In this document: piece after piece, positions 6,092 through 9,333 of the stretch | How positions within the stretch are numbered: position 1 is the stretch's first letter | Layout of the letters: each line of letters begins with the position of its first letter | DNA from: JBEKTY01 sp049515555 | GTDB lineage: Bacteria > Planctomycetota > Planctomycetia > Pirellulales > Thermoguttaceae | Direction: 5' to 3' | DNA length: 9,333 bases | Assembly: GCA_049515555.1 (NCBI GenBank) | Contig: JBEKTY010000247.1 | Location: 1 to 9,333, forward strand | The notes under the pieces: model-generated | The model's database searches: none | What the model saw: only the letters and a program-made list of their open reading frames with translations | Told to the model about the DNA's origin: nothing | Made by a program: the position numbers and the translations under genes

Positions 6092-7408
6092 ATGCAGCCA
6101 GTCCCCAGGCCGATCCGGATTTTCTTCTCGGCGGGGGAACCCAGCGGCGACCTGCACGCAGCGAACCTGATCGCAGAGCTGCGGCGGCGGTGCGCCGATT
6201 TCGAGGCGGTGGGCTACGGCGGGCCCCGCATGGCGGCGGCCGGCGGCCGGCTCCAGGCCGATCTGACCCGCCTGGCCGTGATGTGGTTTGCCCGGGCGGT
6301 GGCCAACCTGCCCCGCTTCTGGGACCTGGTCAGCCGGGCCGACCGCTACTTTCGCCACCATCGGCCCGATGCGGTGGTGCTGGTGGATTATCCCGGCTTC
6401 AACTGGTGGATAGCGCGGCGGGCGAAGGTGCACCGCATTCCGGTCTTCTATTACACGCCGCCGCAGATTTGGGCCTGGGCCACCTGGCGGGCCGAAAAAA
6501 TGCGCCGCCTGACGGACCACGTCCTATGCAGCCTGCCGTTCGAGGAGGAGTGGCTCCGCCGGCGGGGCTGCAACGCCACGTTCGTCGGCCATCCCTTCTT
6601 CGACCAGGTGCGCAACGAGCGGCCGGACCAGGCATTTCTGGCCGACTGGCGCCGACGGCCGGGACCGCTGGTGACGATCCTGCCCGGCTCGCGGACCCAG
6701 GAAGTATCGCACAATCTGCCCGGGCTGCTGAAGGCGGCCGTCGCGATCCGCCGGGCGGTGCCGCAGGTGCGGCTGGCCGTGGCCGCCTTCCAACCGCGGC
6801 AGGCCGAAATGGCCCGCCGGATGGCCGCCGCCGCAGGCTGGACGTTGGGGAACGGGATTGGGGATTGGGGATTGGGGATTGGGGGAGCGGCCAGCGGCGG
6901 CGGGGAGGGAGAGGACGCGGGGACGCGGGGACGCGGAGACGCGGAGACGCGGACGCTGGAAATCCATAGCGGAAAAACGCCGGAGCTCATGCAACTGGCC
7001 GATTGCACCATGGCCTGCTCAGGCTCCGTCTCGCTCGAATTGCTCTACTACACCAAGCCCACGGTCATCCTCTACCAGATCAGCCGGCCGGCCTACGCCC
7101 TGCAACGACACTTCCGCAAGGTGAAGTACATCACGCTGGTCAACCTGCTGGCCACGGGCGAGCTATACCCGGCCGACCTGAGCCCCTATGATCCGTCGCA
7201 GCCGGGGGCCGAGCAGGTGCCGTTCCCGGAGTACCTGACCTGCGCGGACCGCTCGGAGCGGATCGCCGCCCACGTGATCGAGTGGCTCCGCGACCCGGTC
7301 AGCCGCGCGGCGCGGGTGGCGGAGCTGGAGCAGCTCAAGGCCCGGGTGGCCCACGCCGGCGCCTCGGCCCGCGCCGCCGACTATATACTGGATGCGTTAA
7401 ACCACTGA
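6092..7408 (+). CDS. lpxB: Lipid-A-disaccharide synthase
   Basis: LpxB (GT19) joins UDP-2,3-diacylglucosamine and lipid X to form the lipid A disaccharide at the inner face of the cytoplasmic membrane. Signatures: FFSAGEPSGDLHAANLIAEL (11-30), VLVDYPGFNW (97-106), VFYYTPPQIWAW (118-129), FVGHPFFD (164-171), TILPGSRTQEV (195-205) and MACSGSVSLELLYYTKPTVI (307-326). I chose the ATG at 6092 because an AGGGCGGAG precedes it and FFSAGEPSGD then falls about ten residues from the start; ATG 6062, directly after a hairpin, would add ten residues. The 438 residues exceed the usual 380-400 because residues 254-288 are an in-frame repeat insert between the two sugar-binding halves. The TGA lies in a CCACTGA heptamer. 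The M50 protease follows after 13 nt, probably on one transcript. Confidence 0.96.
   Translation: MQPVPRPIRIFFSAGEPSGDLHAANLIAELRRRCADFEAVGYGGPRMAAAGGRLQADLTRLAVMWFARAVANLPRFWDLVSRADRYFRHHRPDAVVLVDYPGFNWWIARRAKVHRIPVFYYTPPQIWAWATWRAEKMRRLTDHVLCSLPFEEEWLRRRGCNATFVGHPFFDQVRNERPDQAFLADWRRRPGPLVTILPGSRTQEVSHNLPGLLKAAVAIRRAVPQVRLAVAAFQPRQAEMARRMAAAAGWTLGNGIGDWGLGIGGAASGGGEGEDAGTRGRGDAETRTLEIHSGKTPELMQLADCTMACSGSVSLELLYYTKPTVILYQISRPAYALQRHFRKVKYITLVNLLATGELYPADLSPYDPSQPGAEQVPFPEYLTCADRSERIAAHVIEWLRDPVSRAARVAELEQLKARVAHAGASARAADYILDALNH
6846..6957. repeat. In-frame GATTGGG heptamer and GACGCGGR octamer insert in lpxB
   Basis: Four GATTGGG units (about 6856-6883), a G-rich junction, and five GACGCGGG/GACGCGGA units (about 6912-6953) encode residues 254-288 (GIGDWGLGIG then DAGTRGRGDAET). 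In the family the flanks normally abut: GWTL continues into EIHSGKTPELM. The junctions carry similar bases, ACGTTGG on the left and ACGCTGG on the right, a possible trace of the insertion event. Confidence 0.9.
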
Positions 7409-7420
7409 CCACTGACCACC
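7402..7420. repeat. CCACTGA heptamers spanning the lpxB stop
   Basis: Two exact CCACTGA units and a partial third (CCACC) fill the junction. The first contains the lpxB TGA (7406-7408), and the rest is the spacer before the protease ATG at 7422, where no Shine-Dalgarno is visible. Confidence 0.7.
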
Positions 7421-7421
7421 G

Positions 7422-8174
7422 ATGTTGAGCGAACCGCCGCGGACGCAAGCCGATTTACATTTCTCGCTGGCGGGCATTCCCGTCCGCGTGCACCCCATGT
7501 TCTGGGTGATCTCGCTCTTGATGGGAACGCGCAGCGACACGCCCCCCGTGTTCACCTTGATCTGGATGGGGGCCGTGTTCGTGTGCATCCTGCTGCACGA
7601 GCTGGGCCACGCGGCGGTGATGGGGTGGTTCGGCTTCAGCCCGCGAATCGTGCTGCACGGCTTCGGCGGACTGGCGACTTACGGGCCCGGCAACCGGCTG
7701 GGCCGGCGCCTGGGACCGGCCGACGAGATACTGATCGACCTGGCCGGGCCCGCCGCGGGGTTCCTGCTCGCCGCGGTGCTGTTTGCGATCCTGCGCAGCG
7801 GCGGATTTGGAGAAGTCGTGCTGGTGGACCCGCTGGGCGCCGGCGTCCGCGTCCTGCCCTTTGTCGTGCTCCCCCAGCACCTTTACCTCATGGTGTTCCT
7901 CAACAACGTGTTCTACGTCTCGGTCTTCTGGGGCCTGATCAACCTGCTGCCGGTCTTTCCTTTGGACGGCGGGCAGATCGCCCAGCAACTGGGGTCGCTG
8001 GGGAGCCGGGATTCCTATCGGCAGACGTTCGTGCTCTCGTTCCTGGTGGCCGTCGGCATGGCCGCCTTGGCCCTGCTGCGCTGGAACGATTGGTACGTGG
8101 CCTTGCTGTTCGGCTACTTGGCCTTCCTGAACTACTCGATGTTGCAGCGCTATCAGGGCGGCGAGCCCTGGTAG
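7422..8174 (+). CDS. Site-2 protease family (M50) membrane metalloprotease
   Basis: This 250-residue polytopic zinc protease cuts substrates within or near the membrane. HELGH (59-63) gives the two zinc His residues and the catalytic Glu, and NLLPVFPLDGG (174-184) supplies the third ligand, Asp182. DLAGPAAGFLLA (106-117) is a further conserved segment of this compact M50 type. I see about six hydrophobic segments (near 27-35, 44-60, 104-124, 146-160, 164-176 and 203-235). There is no PDZ domain, which separates it from RseP, and no CBS domains. It follows lpxB by 13 nt on the same strand, so it is probably co-transcribed, but no functional link to lipid A is known. The substrate cannot be told from the sequence. 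The ATG is supported by the conserved N-terminal start of the fold (LAGIPVRVHP). Confidence 0.94.
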   Translation: MLSEPPRTQADLHFSLAGIPVRVHPMFWVISLLMGTRSDTPPVFTLIWMGAVFVCILLHELGHAAVMGWFGFSPRIVLHGFGGLATYGPGNRLGRRLGPADEILIDLAGPAAGFLLAAVLFAILRSGGFGEVVLVDPLGAGVRVLPFVVLPQHLYLMVFLNNVFYVSVFWGLINLLPVFPLDGGQIAQQLGSLGSRDSYRQTFVLSFLVAVGMAALALLRWNDWYVALLFGYLAFLNYSMLQRYQGGEPW

Positions 8175-8187
8175 CCGGGCACGCCCT

Positions 8188-8252
8188 GGGTGCCACTGCT
8201 GGCTTGCCCAGCAGTGTGAGAAGCACTGCTGGGCAAGCCAGCAGTGGCACCC
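8188..8252. repeat. Perfect 29-bp inverted repeat downstream of the M50 gene
   Basis: Arms 8188-8216 and 8224-8252 are exact complements around the 7-nt loop TGAGAAG. Each arm itself contains a smaller palindrome (CTGCTGG...CCAGCAG). The outer sequence GGGTGCCACTGCTGG is shared with the palindromes inside the membrane paralogues. It begins 13 nt after the protease stop and could block or end transcription, although it lacks a T tract. Confidence 0.92.
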
Positions 8253-8362
8253 AATCCTGGCTCTGCACGAGCCGGCAGTGGCACCCAATTCCGGCTCTGG
8301 ACAAGCCAGCAGTGGCACCCAATCGTGGCTCTGGACGAGCCGGCAGTGGCACCCAATTCCGG
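8241..8362. repeat. 34-bp tandem repeat, three full units and a partial fourth
   Basis: Units start at 8241, 8275, 8309 and 8343, each with GCAGTGGCACCCAAT followed by a variable ~19-nt half (TGGCTCTGGACGAGCCG type). The first unit overlaps the right arm of the perfect inverted repeat, so the array looks like repeated copying of one palindrome arm. Together with that palindrome it accounts for most of the 319-nt gap after the protease gene; the rest (8363-8481) shows nothing recognisable beyond a weak promoter. Confidence 0.9.
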
Positions 8363-8374
8363 CGGTAACTCCTG

Positions 8375-8402
8375 TTGCAGGAATGGGGAGAAACGCTACA
8401 AC
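8375..8402 (+). promoter_or_regulatory. Possible promoter of the small Lys-rich gene
   Basis: TTGCAG (8375-8380) and TACAAC (8397-8402) are spaced by 16 nt, about 90 nt before the ATG. Each matches the sigma-70 consensus at only 4 of 6 positions, so this is a weak guess. Confidence 0.2.
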
Positions 8403-8481
8403 TATAGGCAATCATTGGCCGCATCGGCGGGCAATGGATTGTCCTGTTGCGCCGGCCCGCGCCGGCAAGAACGTTAACGAC

Positions 8482-8487
8482 GGAGGA
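8482..8487 (+). promoter_or_regulatory. Strong Shine-Dalgarno of the small Lys-rich gene
   Basis: GGAGGA lies 6 nt before the ATG at 8494. It is the best ribosome binding site in the window and the main reason to accept so short a gene. Confidence 0.8.
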
Positions 8488-8493
8488 GTTCCC

Positions 8494-8598
8494 ATGGCGA
8501 AGAAGAAGGCGGCGGTGAAGAAGGTTGCCAAGAAGGCCCCCAAGAAAGCGACCAAGAAGACGATGTCGAAGAAGGGCTGCGGCTGCCGTTGCGGCTGA
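8494..8598 (+). CDS. 34-residue Lys-rich protein with Cys-rich tail
   Basis: The protein has 13 Lys in its first 27 residues in a KKAxKK pattern (MAKKKAAVKKVAKKAPKK at the start), then ends in GCGCRCG with three Cys in the last six residues. The basic part resembles histone H1-like or HC2-like tails found in many planctomycetes and chlamydiae, so nucleic acid binding is plausible. The tail could bind metal or form disulfides. It has no membrane segment or signal peptide. The start is set by a GGAGGA Shine-Dalgarno 6 nt upstream; the longer frame from 8278 would read through tandem repeats and is not credible. It stands alone on its strand and converges on the receiver-like gene, 20 nt away. 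Function is unknown. Confidence 0.75.
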   Translation: MAKKKAAVKKVAKKAPKKATKKTMSKKGCGCRCG

Positions 8599-8618
8599 CG
8601 CCCGCGGCCGGTGCGATT

Positions 8619-9089
8619 TCATCTGCCCCAGGGCAGGCCGGCCCAGATCCGCTCGACGAGCGTCTGCTGGGGCGGCGGCAGCGTGGCCAGGTGACGGATC
8701 GCCAACTCGGCCAGCGGGCCTAGCCGGCGGGGCGAGGTGACGAAATGCACCGCCCCCGCCTCGCGCAGCAACCACTCGCAGCCGGCCAGCGCTCGGGGCG
8801 CCACGACTGCCAGCCGGGCCAGCGGAAAGTCGCGGGAAAACCACGCCATCCGCTCCAACAGCCCGGCCAGATTCACCCGCGAAATCTCGACCACCAACAC
8901 CGCGGCGGGCGTGCGGGCGAGCGACTCCCAGGCCTCGGCCAGGCTGCGGGTTTCCCACACCCGTACCCCCGCCAGGGTCAACTCCCGCCGCAAGACGAGC
9001 GACCAGCGGGCAGTCTGCTCGCAGACGATCAACCGGCCGACAGTGGAAACTTCGACCGGCGGCGAGGCGGCAGAGGGCAGTCGTGTCAT
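8619..9089 (-). CDS. Degenerate receiver-like protein
   Basis: This is 156 residues with an alternating strand-helix pattern suggestive of a CheY-like fold: GRLIVCEQ (18-25, first strand), AAVLVVEIS (62-70, third strand), ARLAVVAP (91-98, fourth strand) and AGAVHFVTSPRRLGPL (111-126, fifth strand and loop). The expected phospho-acceptor Asp is replaced by Glu68, and the Lys-Pro after the fifth strand by Ser-Pro (119-120). If it is a receiver it is therefore probably not phosphorylated in the normal way. No output domain follows. A hairpin lies just upstream (9109-9129). I do not recognise a named family, so it is best called a conserved-type hypothetical protein with a pseudo-receiver fold. 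The ATG at 9089 has only a weak GGGA upstream, and a later start near GRLIV is possible. Confidence 0.75.
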   Translation of the reverse strand: MTRLPSAASPPVEVSTVGRLIVCEQTARWSLVLRRELTLAGVRVWETRSLAEAWESLARTPAAVLVVEISRVNLAGLLERMAWFSRDFPLARLAVVAPRALAGCEWLLREAGAVHFVTSPRRLGPLAELAIRHLATLPPPQQTLVERIWAGLPWGR

Positions 9090-9108
9090 GGCCGTTCCCG
9101 TTTAGGTC

Positions 9109-9129
9109 CCCTCTCCCTCCGGGAGAGGG
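9109..9129. repeat. 9-bp hairpin, CCCTCTCCC family, with related C-rich tail
   Basis: CCCTCTCCC (9109-9117) and GGGAGAGGG (9121-9129) are perfect arms around TCC. Related C-rich sequence (CCCCTCACCCTAACCCC, about 9182-9198) follows at a distance. This combination is a common dispersed repeat in high-GC genomes. It lies just upstream of the receiver-like gene. Confidence 0.75.
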
Positions 9130-9205
9130 CAGGGCAAGTTGCGTCGCTTGAAAACAGGGGAGACAGGATTTTCACCCATTTCCCCTCACCCTAACCCCAA
9201 TACCG

Positions 9206-9236
9206 TTGAAATAGCCGTAAAGTATTTGTGTGTAAT
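9206..9236 (+). promoter_or_regulatory. Possible promoter in the AT-rich tail
   Basis: TTGAAA (9206-9211) and TGTAAT (9231-9236) resemble the -35 and -10 boxes, but the spacing is 19 nt. This is the only clearly AT-rich stretch in the window. It could drive a short RNA ending at the hairpin at 9283-9300, or a gene to the right. Confidence 0.25.
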
Positions 9237-9282
9237 AAGTTATGAAAGTACATTGATTCTGTGTGCGATCGTTGCAACGTCG

Positions 9283-9300
9283 AGCCCGATTCATCGGGCT
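9283..9300 (+). terminator. Terminator-like hairpin
   Basis: AGCCCGAT and ATCGGGCT pair around a 2-nt centre (in practice AGCCCGA/TCGGGCT with a 4-nt loop), followed by TTCC only. A second small hairpin (CCGCC GAA GGCGG, 9303-9315) follows. The T tract is weak, so termination is uncertain. Confidence 0.35.
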
Positions 9301-9333
9301 TTCCGCCGAAGGCGGTGTTCGGCCCGGCGTTTA

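Noticed and set aside
8241..8362. CRISPR array
   Set aside because: Units are contiguous at a 34-bp period with a related second half, not repeats separated by unrelated spacers, and no cas gene is near.
7455..8411. Minus-strand ORF of 318 codons opposite the M50 gene
   Set aside because: It is antisense to an intact protease and then reads the 34-bp repeats; composition is His/Gln-rich shadow type.

Overview
The window is high-GC bacterial DNA. It most likely comes from a planctomycete, probably a Pirellulales-like lineage. That is inferred from the mix of genes: tandem large membrane proteins with C-terminal TPRs, a lipid A disaccharide synthase, a very small Lys-rich protein, and repeats of the 'GGGTGCCACTGCTGG' palindrome type. 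There is no rRNA or marker gene here to prove it. Seven protein genes are supported.

Layout. Nucleotides 1-4232 hold two tandem plus-strand paralogues, the first cut by the left edge. Each encodes a polytopic membrane protein resembling a GT-C glycosyltransferase (TMTC-like architecture) with C-terminal tetratricopeptide repeats. Converging on them from the minus strand is a family 2 glycosyltransferase (4346-5122). Upstream of that, on the same strand, is a YqgE/AlgH family gene (5286-5834). Diverging from yqgE is lpxB (6092-7408), followed 13 nt later by a membrane-embedded M50 zinc protease (7422-8174). After a 319-nt repeat-filled gap comes a 34-residue Lys-rich, Cys-tailed protein with a strong Shine-Dalgarno (8494-8598). 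Convergent with it is a degenerate receiver-like protein on the minus strand (8619-9089). The last 244 nt are non-coding, with hairpins and an AT-rich stretch. Most genes point to the cell envelope (glycosyl transfer, lipid A, membrane proteolysis), but no single dedicated operon is evident.

The outstanding feature is repeat DNA. Nearly every gap, and four or more sites inside genes, hold short arrays of 7-bp units: GCGGAAG, GATGAAG, GATTGGG, GCGGTCA, TTCAGTK, CCACTGA and CACTCGC/CACTCCC. There are also 8-bp units (GACGCGGR, GTCCCCGC, GTCTCCGT) and a 9-bp unit (YATAGGTCC). Many islands are built as an array followed by its reverse complement around a spacer. Because 7 is not a multiple of 3, a pure heptamer array reads as the same cyclic heptapeptide in all three frames of a strand. 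GCGGAAG and GATTGGG contain no stop on the coding strand, so they can sit inside genes. The two membrane paralogues and lpxB carry such segments in frame. Four genes (both membrane paralogues, the GT2 and lpxB) end at TGA codons that lie within heptamer units. The closest known parallel I can name is the heptanucleotide STRR repeats of filamentous cyanobacteria. The intragenic, frame-neutral behaviour here is the part most worth testing.
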